Shown here in pieces: positions 1 through 9,053 of a DNA stretch of 64,000 nucleotides. The stretch covers positions 124,001 through 188,000 of the forward strand of contig CAZTJC010000001.1 in assembly GCA_964613945.1 (NCBI GenBank). The letters run 5' to 3'. The position numbers were made by a program, and so were the translations under genes. How positions within the stretch are numbered: the stretch's first letter is position 1; every line of letters begins with the position of its first letter. This stretch comes from JAVVHH01 sp964613945. GTDB taxonomy: Bacteria > Pseudomonadota > Alphaproteobacteria > Acetobacterales > Acetobacteraceae. Under the pieces are notes generated by a model. It ran no database searches, was not told the origin of the DNA, and worked only from the letters and a program-made list of their open reading frames with translations.

Positions 1-445
1 CAAGACGGTCCGGCACGGCCAGGGTCCCTGACCGATCCTGGCCCATCAACTCCTCGATCGCCATTTCCGTCTCGTCGGAGAGTTTGAAACCATCCGGACC
101 GAACAGCTTAATACCGTTATCTTCGAACGCGTTGTGAGAAGCCGACACCATGACGCCGAGATCAGCCCGCAAGCTGCGGGTTAGCATGGCGATAGCCGGG
201 GTCGGTAGCGGACCGACCAGCATGACATCCATGCCGGCGCTGATGAATCCGGCAACCAGGGCAGGCTCAATTAGATAGCCGGACAGCCTGGTATCCTTGC
301 CGATGACGACACGATGCCGATGACTTCCGCGTACGAAGCGCAACCCGGCTGCCTGTCCAAGCTTGAGAGCCGTTTCGGCCGTCATAGGATGGACGTTGGC
401 CGTTCCACGGATGCCGTCGGTCCCGAACAGGCGTTTTTTCGTCAC
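1..445 (-). CDS. glmM: Phosphoglucosamine mutase GlmM (N-terminal part, cut by window edge)
   Basis: Converts glucosamine-6-phosphate to glucosamine-1-phosphate, the precursor of UDP-GlcNAc for peptidoglycan and lipopolysaccharide. About 148 residues are visible, and the rest lies before base 1. Translation from a GTG at 445-443 gives a start reading M-T-K-K-R-L-F-G-T-D-G-I-R-G, the conserved GlmM opening. The active-site serine loop S-A-S-H-N falls near residues 101-105; the following proline usual in the family is alanine here. It begins 11 bases after the folP stop, consistent with one transcript. The family assignment is firm; the GTG start is inferred from the conserved opening. Confidence 0.93.
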   Translation of the reverse strand, partial: MTKKRLFGTDGIRGTANVHPMTAETALKLGQAAGLRFVRGSHRHRVVIGKDTRLSGYLIEPALVAGFISAGMDVMLVGPLPTPAIAMLTRSLRADLGVMVSASHNAFEDNGIKLFGPDGFKLSDETEMAIEELMGQDRSGTLAVPDRL

Positions 446-456
446 GTCGACCTCTC

Positions 457-1293
457 TCAAACTGGCTCGGCTTCCTGCCGAACCGCCGTCCAAACACGCA
501 GTGCTTGCACCATCGCGCGGACATTGTGGACCCGTAGCACACACGCACCCTGGGTTATGGCGAACAATCCAGCAGCAACGGACGCAACGTCGCGATCCTC
601 CGCCCTAGTGATGTCAGCCAGTGCTCCGATGAACCTCTTGCGGGATATTCCAGCGATTATAGGGCAGGACAAGTTAACGAAGAGTGAGAGACGCCGAAGC
701 AATTCGACGTTTTGACCGTTATCCTTGGCGAAGCCGAAGCCTGGATCGATGGCGATCGCCGACCGGGCAATACCGCCGGCAAGCGCGTGATCCACACGCT
801 GGCGCAATTCATCCAGGACTTCGGTTGCCACGTCGTCATACGTGGCGAGGGCATCCATTGTCTCCGGCGTGCCGCGCATGTGCATCAGAATGACGGGGCA
901 ACCCGCGCGGGCAACGGTTGCCACGGAGGCCGCGTCGAACGTCAGGCCAGAGACGTCGTTGACGATCGAAGCGCCTTTCTCCAACGCGCGCTCCATCGTT
1001 GAGGCATTGCGCGTGTCGACAGAGACTATTGCCCCATGGCGAGCCAATGCTTCGAGGACCGGCAAGACGCGGCGTTGCTCCTCGATTGCAGACACTGTGA
1101 GAGCGCCGGGACGGGTGGATTCACCACCCACATCGATGACAGCAGCGCCATCTTCCAGCATCTGCATCCCAAGCGCGATCGCCTGTTCAGTGCAGCGGCC
1201 ACCGTCGCTGAAGCTATCGGGCGTGACGTTGACGATGCCCATGACCTGCGGACCGGCTGGCAATCCGGCCCAGATCGTATCTCGATTTTGCAT
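457..1293 (-). CDS. folP: Dihydropteroate synthase
   Basis: Condenses p-aminobenzoate with 6-hydroxymethyl-7,8-dihydropterin diphosphate in folate synthesis (cytoplasm). The signature M-G-I-V-N-V-T-P-D-S-F-S-D-G-G begins about 17 residues into the protein, followed by the G-G-E-S-T-R-P-G loop and a D-P-G-F-G-F-A-K segment, all typical of DHPS. From the ATG at 1293 the protein is 278 residues, a normal length. The frame stays open to a TTG at 1356, so a 299-residue form starting just after ftsH is possible; I prefer the ATG because the extra residues match nothing in the family. It sits between ftsH and glmM on the same strand, an order seen in many proteobacteria. Confidence 0.93.
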   Translation of the reverse strand: MQNRDTIWAGLPAGPQVMGIVNVTPDSFSDGGRCTEQAIALGMQMLEDGAAVIDVGGESTRPGALTVSAIEEQRRVLPVLEALARHGAIVSVDTRNASTMERALEKGASIVNDVSGLTFDAASVATVARAGCPVILMHMRGTPETMDALATYDDVATEVLDELRQRVDHALAGGIARSAIAIDPGFGFAKDNGQNVELLRRLSLFVNLSCPIIAGISRKRFIGALADITRAEDRDVASVAAGLFAITQGACVLRVHNVRAMVQALRVWTAVRQEAEPV

Positions 1294-1367
1294 AACGCCA
1301 GATCGTGTACAGACAAATGGCTCGCCGTAAAACGACGAGCCATCGATCCTAACCAAGGGTGAGGCGA

Positions 1368-3287
1368 TTAGCTGGGCTGAGGAGCCGGTCCGAGACCACC
1401 AGTCGGTGGCACCATCGGACGGCTTGCCGTCGGGACCGAGGCTCGGCGAGCATCGGCTGCAGGCTCATCCACCACCTTGCGGACGACAGGCTCGCCACGG
1501 AGCACGGTCCGGATTTCATCGCCGGACAGCGTCTCATATTCCAGCAAGCCCCGCGCCAAACGGTGCAGCTCTTCCAGGCGTTCCGTCAGCAAGGATTTTG
1601 CGTTCGAGTAGGCGGTGTCGATAAACAGCTTGATCTCGCCGTCAATGTCACGCGCCGTCAGTTCGGACACGTTTTTGTTTTGCGTGACCGAGTGACCCAG
1701 AAACACCTCCTGGCTGTTATCGCCGTAAGCGATCATGCCAAGCTTATCGCTCATACCCCATTCGGTGACCATGGTCCGGGCAATGCTGGTTGCCTGCTTG
1801 ATATCACCGGCTGCACCGTTGCTCACCTTGTCGGGTCCGAACACCAGTTCCTCGGCGACACGTCCCCCCATCGCCATTCTCATGCGCGCCAATAACCGCG
1901 CACGATTCTCGCTGAGACGATCGCCTTCCGGCAGGCTCATCACCAGACCTAGCGCACGGCCACGCGGAATGATGGTCGCCTTGTGGACAGGGTCACACTC
2001 GGGGTCGTTGATGGCGATCAAAGCATGACCAGCCTCGTGGTAGGCAGTCATCCGCTTTTCCGCATCCGACATTACCAGCGAGCGTCGCTCAGCGCCCATC
2101 ATCACCTTGTCTTTGGCGTGCTCAAACTCACCCATGGCGACGACGCGCTTGCCTAGGCGGGCTGCCAACAGAGCCGCCTCGTTGACCAGGTTTGACAGGT
2201 CGGCACCTGAGAAGCCAGGCGTGCCACGTGCAATCACCTTCGGGTCGACGTCGGATGCCAGCGGCACCTTGCGCATGTGAACCCGCAGAATCTTCTCGCG
2301 ACCGTTCACGTCGGGGTTCGGCACGACAACCTGGCGGTCGAAGCGGCCGGGACGCAGCAGTGCCGGGTCGAGAACATCGGGACGGTTAGTCGCGGCGATG
2401 AGGATCACGCCCTCATTGCTCTCGAAGCCGTCCATCTCGACCAGCATCTGGTTCAAGGTCTGCTCACGCTCATCATTGCCACCACCAAGGCCAGCGCCGC
2501 GATGACGACCAACAGCGTCGATTTCGTCGATGAAGATAATGCAGGGCGCATTCTTCTTGCCTTGCTCGAACATGTCGCGAACGCGGCTGGCGCCGACGCC
2601 CACGAACATCTCGACGAAATCGGAGCCGGAAATCGTGAAGAACGGCACGTTGGCTTCGCCGGCGATGGCACGAGCCAGCAACGTCTTACCAGTGCCGGGC
2701 GGGCCGACGAGCAACACACCCTTGGGGATCTTGCCGCCGAGGCGTTGAAACTTCTGCGGATCCTTCAGGAACTCGACGATCTCCTGCAGCTCCTGCTTCG
2801 CCTCGTCGATGCCAGCGACGTCCTCGAACGTCACACGCCCCTGCTTCTCCGTCAGCATGCGAGCCCGGCTCTTTCCAAAGCCCATGGCGCGGCCACCACC
2901 GGACTGCATTTGGCGCATGAAGAACACCCAAACGCCGATCAGCAGCAGCATCGGGAACCAGCTGAGCAGGTAGTGGAGCAACGGATTGTCGCTCTCCTCC
3001 GGCTTGGCGATCACCCGGACGCCCTTGTCGGTGAGGCGGCCAACCAGCGCGGGATCTTCCGGCGTGTAGGTCTGGAAGGTGCGACCATCCGTCAGCTGCC
3101 CGCTGACCGTGCGCCCTTGAATCACCACGTCGCGAACGCGGCCGCCATTCACTTCAGAGACGAAGTCCGAATAAGCGACCTGGGTTGCGGCACGAGTGTT
3201 GCCACCAGGCTGAAACAGATTGAATAGAACCACGAGCAACAGGGCGATAATTACCCAGAGTGCCAGGTTACGACCGAAATTGCTCAT
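1368..3287 (-). CDS. ftsH: ATP-dependent zinc metalloprotease FtsH
   Basis: Membrane-anchored AAA+ protease that degrades misfolded membrane proteins and regulatory substrates. Order of parts: a transmembrane helix near residues 8-26, a short periplasmic domain, a second transmembrane helix near residue 110, an AAA module with Walker A G-P-P-G-T-G-K-T (near residue 195) and Walker B I-F-I-D-E-I-D, the second region of homology ending R-P-G-R-F-D-R, and the zinc site H-E-A-G-H (near residue 420). I chose the second of two adjacent ATGs (3287), giving 639 residues opening M-S-N-F-G-R-N. An upstream ATG at 3314 would add nine residues not typical of the family. It lies between tilS and folP. Confidence 0.96.
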   Translation of the reverse strand: MSNFGRNLALWVIIALLLVVLFNLFQPGGNTRAATQVAYSDFVSEVNGGRVRDVVIQGRTVSGQLTDGRTFQTYTPEDPALVGRLTDKGVRVIAKPEESDNPLLHYLLSWFPMLLLIGVWVFFMRQMQSGGGRAMGFGKSRARMLTEKQGRVTFEDVAGIDEAKQELQEIVEFLKDPQKFQRLGGKIPKGVLLVGPPGTGKTLLARAIAGEANVPFFTISGSDFVEMFVGVGASRVRDMFEQGKKNAPCIIFIDEIDAVGRHRGAGLGGGNDEREQTLNQMLVEMDGFESNEGVILIAATNRPDVLDPALLRPGRFDRQVVVPNPDVNGREKILRVHMRKVPLASDVDPKVIARGTPGFSGADLSNLVNEAALLAARLGKRVVAMGEFEHAKDKVMMGAERRSLVMSDAEKRMTAYHEAGHALIAINDPECDPVHKATIIPRGRALGLVMSLPEGDRLSENRARLLARMRMAMGGRVAEELVFGPDKVSNGAAGDIKQATSIARTMVTEWGMSDKLGMIAYGDNSQEVFLGHSVTQNKNVSELTARDIDGEIKLFIDTAYSNAKSLLTERLEELHRLARGLLEYETLSGDEIRTVLRGEPVVRKVVDEPAADARRASVPTASRPMVPPTGGLGPAPQPS

Positions 3288-3408
3288 CATGCGCGTCCAA
3301 CAATCCAGTCCCATTTGCGGCCGGTCGATCGGCAGCCTTGATCGTCAACATAAGGTCGTCGCGTTCACTCTACACCCCCTAGCCATTCGAAGGGTTAACA
3401 ACGCCTGA

Positions 3409-4602
3409 CTAAGCGCTGGGTGTAGCTTGCCGTCTCGGCCACATCTCGACCGACACGCTACGGCACGCCTCCCGATCAGGGAAGGCCAGATGCGGCACGG
3501 CGACCAATGCCATGCCACGACGCAAGGCCGGCAGGGTCGCCAGAATGGCGGCCGGGAGGCGCGACCGGCGTCTGAAGGTCGCTGCATCTACCCCTAGAGC
3601 GCCCAACGTCAACCCGGGCGAGGCCCCCTGCACACGGAACCGGCCATCCCAAACGGCCTCGTCACAGGCCTCGATCGGCGGAGCCACTGCAGCCGGCTCG
3701 CGGGTCAGCAGCGTCCCGGGTCCGAGACGGCCCGCTGGGCGAATGAGCACACCGTGCAGCGTGCGCGTTGCCAACCCAGGCTCGAGCGCGATGCGCGGTG
3801 GTGGATAGGGCCGGCCGGAGATCATCCAGACTAGGGCGGATAGCGCCGACGTCCCGAGAGGGCCCGGCGAAACCGCGAAACCCTCCGGCGCCAGCTGCAC
3901 AGTCGCCAACTCGGTGGCGTCGACTCGAAGTTGATTGGTGCGGTCGGCCAGGCTGGATGCCGCCAAGGTCAAGGCGGCAATGCGGTCGTGGGCGTTCATC
4001 TGGCGACGCAGCCGACCGCGCGCCGTTGTCATGCTGTGGTTGGTCGGATCCTCGACCCAGGAGAGGTTGGCGTGTCGAAGCGTCGCCCGCAGCCGCGCCG
4101 GGTCAATGGCGAGCAAGGGGCGAACCAGGCGGGCAAGGTTGCGATAGGAAACCGGCGCCATGCCCGCCAGTCCGGCGGCGCCGCTGCCGCTATCGGCTCG
4201 CATCCGCACCGTCTCCGCCTGGTCGCCCGCGTGATGGCCGAGCAACAGGTCCGGCAGGCCGAGCCTTACGCATTCGGCGAACAGCAGATCATATCGGGCC
4301 ACCCGCGCGCGCGCTGCCAGGGCGGGACCGGGTCGCAACGAGGCCGACAGGATACGGCTTTGGATCCCAAGCGCCGCGAGGCGGGTCGATACCAATGCCG
4401 CCTCGGTCGCCGACTCGGCGCGCAGACCGTGATCGACGATCGTCGCGATCGGGTTCCCCCAGCGGGTCAGCAACAGCGCCAATGCCATGCTGTCAGCCCC
4501 GCCGGAAACCGCGACCATGACCCGGCGCCCGCGACCAAAAGGCCCGGTCGCGGCCATCAATGCGGCGAATTCGTCGTCCAGGACCGGCGCGGCTCCGCTC
4601 AC
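3409..4602 (-). CDS. tilS: tRNA(Ile)-lysidine synthase TilS
   Basis: Attaches lysine to C34 of the CAU-anticodon isoleucine tRNA so that it reads AUA codons. The N-terminal PP-loop motif S-G-G-A-D-S is clear and the G-H-H-A-G-D-Q-A-E-T motif follows about 95 residues later, as in the family. The frame runs upstream into the cpoB gene, so the ATG at 4680 cannot be right if cpoB ends at 4625. A GTG at 4602 leaves a 22-base gap and gives 397 residues. An internal ATG about 14 residues further in is an alternative. The C-terminal third is only weakly recognisable by eye. Confidence 0.88.
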   Translation of the reverse strand: MSGAAPVLDDEFAALMAATGPFGRGRRVMVAVSGGADSMALALLLTRWGNPIATIVDHGLRAESATEAALVSTRLAALGIQSRILSASLRPGPALAARARVARYDLLFAECVRLGLPDLLLGHHAGDQAETVRMRADSGSGAAGLAGMAPVSYRNLARLVRPLLAIDPARLRATLRHANLSWVEDPTNHSMTTARGRLRRQMNAHDRIAALTLAASSLADRTNQLRVDATELATVQLAPEGFAVSPGPLGTSALSALVWMISGRPYPPPRIALEPGLATRTLHGVLIRPAGRLGPGTLLTREPAAVAPPIEACDEAVWDGRFRVQGASPGLTLGALGVDAATFRRRSRLPAAILATLPALRRGMALVAVPHLAFPDREACRSVSVEMWPRRQATPSA

Positions 4603-4624
4603 GGCAGAACCGGTGGTCGCTGGG

Positions 4625-5452
4625 TCAGCTACAGCCGTTGCGTGCCCGCAGCGTCGCCGCCGTCTCGCGCACGGCGCCACGAGCCGATGGAAACTCCCGC
4701 CGCAGCTTGTCCAATGTGGCGCAGGACGCGTTCCGATCGTTCAAACCAGTCAGCGCGTTGGCCAGTCCGAGCAGCGCGTCCGGCGCCCGGCTCCCGGTCT
4801 TGCTGCGGGAATATGCGTCGTCGTACGAGATCGCCGCGCCTTGGAAGTTGCGCTGCCCCATGAGGGATTGCGCGAGCAGGAAGTTGGCATCCCCTGCCCG
4901 CGGCGAGTTCTTGGACGCAAGGACCTCTCGTGCCGCGCTCTCGGCTGCCGTGTAGTCGCGGCGGGCCAGGGCAGCGTTGCCGTCCTGCAGTGCAATTTCA
5001 GGCGTGCGCTTGGGAGTGGGAGCCGGGCTGTTGTCCGGTGTCGCCGCTGGTCGTGGTGGCGCCAACTGCGGCGTGGTGCTCGCAGCGGCCGCACCCCCGG
5101 AGCTGCCGGCGCGGAAGTTCATGTCATCGATCTGCTTGGCCAAGCTCTCTTGGGAGCGACGCAGGGTGTTGGATTGCTCGTCCAACTGGCCACGCAGGCG
5201 ACGAACCTGTTCTTCGAGCGTCTGCACCCGATCCAATAACTGCGCCTCCAGGCCCGATCCGCCGCCACCGCTGCTCGGAGCGGCATAGGACGGGCCCGAA
5301 GACCCGCGCTGCTGCATCGACTGCATGTCACGCCGGAGTTCGAGGATCTGGTTCTGCAGCATGATCCCTTCGCGGGAATCCATCTGTGCCCGCGCTGGCA
5401 CAGCCAGCGCGCACAACAAACCTAACCCGACGATGGACCCTAGGACGCGCAT
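4625..5452 (-). CDS. cpoB: Cell division coordinator CpoB (YbgF), periplasmic TPR protein
   Basis: Periplasmic partner of the Tol-Pal system that links outer-membrane constriction to septal peptidoglycan synthesis. The 275-residue protein has an N-terminal signal peptide ending near A-R-A-Q (residue 23). Next come a glutamine/arginine-rich coiled-coil region (about residues 28-100), an alanine/proline/threonine-rich linker (about 115-150) and a C-terminal half with tetratricopeptide-like helices, including A-L-A-R-R-D-Y-T-A-A-E and L-M-G-Q-R-N-F. It is ten bases downstream of pal on the same strand, the usual place for this gene. Confidence 0.92.
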   Translation of the reverse strand: MRVLGSIVGLGLLCALAVPARAQMDSREGIMLQNQILELRRDMQSMQQRGSSGPSYAAPSSGGGGSGLEAQLLDRVQTLEEQVRRLRGQLDEQSNTLRRSQESLAKQIDDMNFRAGSSGGAAAASTTPQLAPPRPAATPDNSPAPTPKRTPEIALQDGNAALARRDYTAAESAAREVLASKNSPRAGDANFLLAQSLMGQRNFQGAAISYDDAYSRSKTGSRAPDALLGLANALTGLNDRNASCATLDKLRREFPSARGAVRETAATLRARNGCS

Positions 5453-5462
5453 CGACCGTCGA

Positions 5463-5957
5463 TTACTGGACGGAGGTGATCGCGTTCCGGTCCTGCGAGT
5501 AGGCCTGCTCGTCGGCCCCGGTGGCTGCCGGACGCTCTTTGCCGTAGCTGATCGTGTTGATGCGAGCGCTGCTCACGCCTTGTGCAACGAGGTAATCGCG
5601 TGCCGCATTGGCCCGGCGCTGACCTAGTGCCAGGTTATACTCCTCCGTGCCGCGCTCGTCCGTGTTGCCGGCCATCTGGATGCTGACCTGCGGGTAGCGC
5701 TGCAGCCATTGCACCTGCCGGTCCAGCGTCGCGCGGGCATCGCTGCTCAGCTGCGACTGGTCATAGGCGAAGAACACGCGGTCACCGACGTTGGCGACGA
5801 GATCCTGTTGGCTGCCGGGGATGGCGCCGCCATTGCTGGACGCGCTAGCGCCGCCGCCGCCGGACGCGCCGCCGGTGCTGGCACCGCCGGTGGTGTTGTC
5901 CGAGCAGGCGCCGAGCAGAGCAAGCGCCGCGAGGAAGCCGATAGCTTTGTAGTTCAT
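5463..5957 (-). CDS. pal: Peptidoglycan-associated lipoprotein Pal
   Basis: Outer-membrane lipoprotein that binds peptidoglycan and TolB. The signal peptide ends in a lipobox L-G-A-C, putting the lipidated cysteine at residue 18. A glycine/serine-rich linker follows, then an OmpA-like domain with F-A-Y-D, the diaminopimelate-binding N-T-D-E-R-G-T-E-E-Y-N-L-A-L-G segment and R-R-A-N-A-A-R-D-Y-L. At 164 residues it matches the family. It is encoded between tolB and cpoB. Confidence 0.96.
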   Translation of the reverse strand: MNYKAIGFLAALALLGACSDNTTGGASTGGASGGGGASASSNGGAIPGSQQDLVANVGDRVFFAYDQSQLSSDARATLDRQVQWLQRYPQVSIQMAGNTDERGTEEYNLALGQRRANAARDYLVAQGVSSARINTISYGKERPAATGADEQAYSQDRNAITSVQ

Positions 5958-6038
5958 CGATACCGATCCAATACGTCGTGTCGCGCGATACGCCGGCCTC
6001 GCAGCATGGTCAAGCGAGCAGCGGCGATCGCCGCCGGG

Positions 6039-7385
6039 TCAAGCGAGCAACGGTGACCAAGCCGGGGCCGAGGCGTCGGTCGAGGTAGGCACGACGCGCT
6101 CGTTGAAACCGGTGATGTCGATCGAGACGAGCCGCGATCCACCGCCCCCCTGCCCGGCCCGGTAGAACATCAGCACGCGGCCATTGGGACAGAAGGTGGG
6201 CCCTTCGACGTCGAAACTTTCCGATAGGATGCGTTCGCCGGAGCCGTCCGGCCGCATGACGCCGATCGCGAAGCCGCCGGAGCCGAGGCGGGTAAAGGCG
6301 ATCAGGTCACCGCGGGGCGACCAGACCGGCGTGGCATACCGGCCCTTGCCGTAAGAGATGCGGCGCGCGCTGCCGCCGCCGGCGCCCATGACGTAGAGCT
6401 GCTGATCGCCTCCGCGATCCGAGTTGAACACGATCTGACTGCCGTCCGGGCTGTAGCACGGGCTGGTGTCGATGGAGCCGGAGCTGGTCAGCGTGCGGCG
6501 ACCACCACCGGCGACGCCGACTGTGATAATGTCCGACCCGGAGCCGCGGGAAACCGACATGATGATGCTGTTGCCGTCCGGCGCGTAGCGCGGGGCGAAA
6601 GTCATGCCGTCGAAGTCGCCGAGCACGGTCTGCCGAGCCGAGCCGAGATCGAAGGTCCAAACGCGCGGACGGTTGTTGTAATACGACATGTAAACGATCT
6701 GGTCGCGCGTCGGGTGAAAGCGCGGGGTCAGCACGAGCCAACTGCCGTCGGTGAGGAAGCGGTTGTTCTCGCTGTCCTGGTCCATGATCGCCAAGCGCTT
6801 GATCCGCTTCTCGCGCGGCCCGGTATTCGAGACATAGACGATGCGGGTGTCGAAATAGCCCTTCTCGCCAAGCAGGCGCTCGTAGATCACGTCGGCGATG
6901 ATGTGGGCAATACGGCGCCAGTTGGTGGACGTGGTGGTGTAAGCGGTGCCTTGGATCTGCTGACCGGGCAGCACGTCCCAGAGTCGGAACTCGACGCGGA
7001 CGTTGCTGCCGCCACCCTCGACCTTGCCGGTGACCAGCGTTTGGGCGCCCACGGCTTTCCAGTTCTGGAAGTTCGGCGCGTCGCCAGCGTCGTTGGCGCC
7101 GATCTGCGCGGCGTTGCCGATGGGGCGGAACAGGCCGGAGCGGGCGAGGTCATTGCTGATCACCTCGGCCATCTGCGCGCCGAGCGCCGTGCCGGCCAAG
7201 GCGGGGATGGCGATCGGGATCGGCGCCGTGCGAGCACGGTCGACCGTAATCGCCGTGTCGGCGCCCTGGGCCAGCGCGCGTTGCGTGCCGAGCAACGGAA
7301 CGGCGGCGATGCCGGCGCCGATGAGTGCCGAGCGGCGGCCGAGCGCCGCCGCGGAGCGGCCGAGCATGGTGAGGGTGTCGGTCAT
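6039..7385 (-). CDS. tolB: Tol-Pal system beta-propeller protein TolB
   Basis: Periplasmic protein that shuttles between Pal and the TolQRA motor. The 448-residue protein has an N-terminal TolB domain and a C-terminal six-bladed propeller, with repeated S-P-D-G / W-S-P-R-G type blade motifs from about residue 210 to the end. The signal peptide is unusual. It contains G-R-R-S-A-L-I-G before a hydrophobic stretch and an A-L-A-Q cleavage-like site, which resembles a Tat signal more than a plain Sec signal. An internal ATG at residue 8 is an alternative start. Order tolA-tolB-pal is conserved here. Confidence 0.95.
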   Translation of the reverse strand: MTDTLTMLGRSAAALGRRSALIGAGIAAVPLLGTQRALAQGADTAITVDRARTAPIPIAIPALAGTALGAQMAEVISNDLARSGLFRPIGNAAQIGANDAGDAPNFQNWKAVGAQTLVTGKVEGGGSNVRVEFRLWDVLPGQQIQGTAYTTTSTNWRRIAHIIADVIYERLLGEKGYFDTRIVYVSNTGPREKRIKRLAIMDQDSENNRFLTDGSWLVLTPRFHPTRDQIVYMSYYNNRPRVWTFDLGSARQTVLGDFDGMTFAPRYAPDGNSIIMSVSRGSGSDIITVGVAGGGRRTLTSSGSIDTSPCYSPDGSQIVFNSDRGGDQQLYVMGAGGGSARRISYGKGRYATPVWSPRGDLIAFTRLGSGGFAIGVMRPDGSGERILSESFDVEGPTFCPNGRVLMFYRAGQGGGGSRLVSIDITGFNERVVPTSTDASAPAWSPLLA

Positions 7386-7458
7386 ACAAAACTCCGGTCG
7401 TCAGAAGCGCGAAGGCGCTGATGGCCCAAGCCGCCGGCAAAAGCTATCGCGGCGAGGC

Positions 7459-8499
7459 TCATGGTTTGAAATTAATCTCGAACGTATGTGTCTGGCCGAG
7501 CAGCGTTTTCGGCAGCGGGATCGGGTTGCACTGAGCGTCCAGCGCGGCTCGGCGCGCCCGTTCCGCGAACGCCAGCCCCCCGGGCCCCTGACCCGGCGTG
7601 AGGATCTTCACGTCGCGCACGTTGCCCGCCGCGTCCGTCGTCACCGACAGCACGGCCGACATCTTGTCCGCATCGCGGGCGCCGGCGTCGCGGGTCCAGC
7701 ACTCGCGGATGCGGTCGCCAATCGCGCCGCGCTCGCTGCCGGACAGCTTGGCGTTATCGACGCCGTTCGGGCTGCCGCCACCGGGAGCGCCGCCGCGGGT
7801 CGGGTTGGCGGGACGGGACGGTGCCTGGCTCTGCCGCTGCAGGGAGCGTAGCCGCTCCATGGTCGCTTCGAGCGTCTTGCTGTCGTCGGCGGTGTTCTTG
7901 GTCGGGTTCTGCTGGCTGGTGGTGCTGGTGGTGCGCTGCGTTGGAGTCGGGCGCTCCGGCGCCGGGCGAGCGGCGGGCGGGCGGGCGTCGGGCTTCGGTG
8001 CCGCCGGCGCAGTCTGCTGCACCGGCTTGGCAGGAGACGGGGTGGGCGCCGGTGCAGGCGGCGGCGGCACCGGTGGCACCGGGAGCGGTGTTTCCGGCGC
8101 CAGGATCGGTGCCGGCGCGGTCGTCACAGGTGCCGAGGGGGCGGGAGCCGGCGCGGGCGGCGGCGGGATCGGGGGTGACGGAACCGGCAATGCCTGCGGC
8201 GCCGGCGGCGGCGGCAAGGGCGGCGGCGGCGGCGGCGCGGGTGCCTCGGTCGGTGTCGGCTTTGGCGGCTCGACCGACGGCAGGTCGGGCGTCGGTACCT
8301 CGGCCGGCGACGGCGACGGCATCGGCGCTTGCTTCTGCGCACGCTGGACTTCGCCCGGATCGGTGGCGAACTCCATCGTCACGGACTGCTCTTCCGGCGT
8401 CGGTGTCACCGTTGGCTTGAGTGTCACCAACAATGCGAGCAGAACCGCGACGTGAAGCGCGGCCGAGACGGCGCCGGTGCGGCGGAGGTCAACGATCAT
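7459..8499 (-). CDS. tolA: TolA-like energy-transducing protein (TonB-type C-terminus)
   Basis: Inner-membrane protein expected to connect the TolQR proton-driven motor to TolB-Pal. It has one N-terminal transmembrane helix (about residues 10-27) and a very long proline/alanine-rich periplasmic stretch (about 50-190) that spans the periplasm. The C-terminal domain carries the E-C-W sequence and a second cysteine near the end that are typical of the TolA/TonB fold. The call depends on position between tolR and tolB as much as on sequence, because the middle is low complexity. Its GC-rich repeats create long open frames in every other phase that I treat as shadows. Confidence 0.88.
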   Translation of the reverse strand: MIVDLRRTGAVSAALHVAVLLALLVTLKPTVTPTPEEQSVTMEFATDPGEVQRAQKQAPMPSPSPAEVPTPDLPSVEPPKPTPTEAPAPPPPPPLPPPPAPQALPVPSPPIPPPPAPAPAPSAPVTTAPAPILAPETPLPVPPVPPPPAPAPTPSPAKPVQQTAPAAPKPDARPPAARPAPERPTPTQRTTSTTSQQNPTKNTADDSKTLEATMERLRSLQRQSQAPSRPANPTRGGAPGGGSPNGVDNAKLSGSERGAIGDRIRECWTRDAGARDADKMSAVLSVTTDAAGNVRDVKILTPGQGPGGLAFAERARRAALDAQCNPIPLPKTLLGQTHTFEINFKP

Positions 8500-8522
8500 C
8501 GGGTGGGCATCGCGTGGCGCAG

Positions 8523-9050
8523 TCAGCGTCCCCGCGGACGCGCAGCGGGGGCTTGTGGGGCGGAAGCGGGAGCCGCAGCGGTCGGCGCCGTCGCTGTTGC
8601 CGGAGCGGCTGCGGCAGCCTGGGGCGTCGGTCCGCCGGCCTGCTCGGCCAGCAGCGCGACCTTGGTGAAGCCGCCCTGGGTGATGGTCGCCATCACTTCC
8701 ATGATCTTGCCGTAGCTGACCGACTTGTCACCGCGCACAAAGATACGGCGATCGAGCTTGTTGTCGGCGATGGCAGCGAGCTTGGTGGCCAAGTCCGACA
8801 ACGGCAGCTCATTCTCCTGGAGGAAGATCTTGCTTTCGGCGTTGATGCTGACGGTGAGCGGCTCGCTATCTTGGTTGACCGGGTTGGCGCTGGCCTTGGG
8901 CAGGTCGACGTTGACGCCGGAGGTCATCAGCGGCGCGGCGACCATGAACACGATCAACAGCACCAGCATCACGTCGACCAGCGGCGTGACGTTGATCTCG
9001 GCGAGCGGGCGGTAACGGCCGCGGCGACCGCGCCCCTGCATCGGACCCAT
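8523..9050 (-). CDS. tolR: TolR, ExbD-family proton channel subunit
   Basis: Partner of TolQ in the inner-membrane proton channel that powers TolA. The sequence E-I-N-V-T-P-L-V-D-V-M-L-V-L-L-I-V-F-M-V is the single transmembrane helix (about residues 18-40) and includes the conserved aspartate. A periplasmic ExbD domain follows, then an alanine/proline-rich tail of about 40 residues that is longer than in E. coli TolR. The gene begins three bases after tolQ ends. An alternative ATG lies three codons in. Confidence 0.95.
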   Translation of the reverse strand: MGPMQGRGRRGRYRPLAEINVTPLVDVMLVLLIVFMVAAPLMTSGVNVDLPKASANPVNQDSEPLTVSINAESKIFLQENELPLSDLATKLAAIADNKLDRRIFVRGDKSVSYGKIMEVMATITQGGFTKVALLAEQAGGPTPQAAAAAPATATAPTAAAPASAPQAPAARPRGR

Positions 9051-9053
9051 GGT

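Noticed and set aside
2277..3227. 316-codon plus-strand frame opposite ftsH
   Set aside because: Shadow of ftsH; composition is His/Ala/Leu-rich and no motif is recognisable.
7598..8455. Glycine-rich 285-codon plus-strand frame opposite tolA
   Set aside because: Arises from proline codons of TolA read on the other strand; TolA has a clear membrane helix, C-terminal domain and context.
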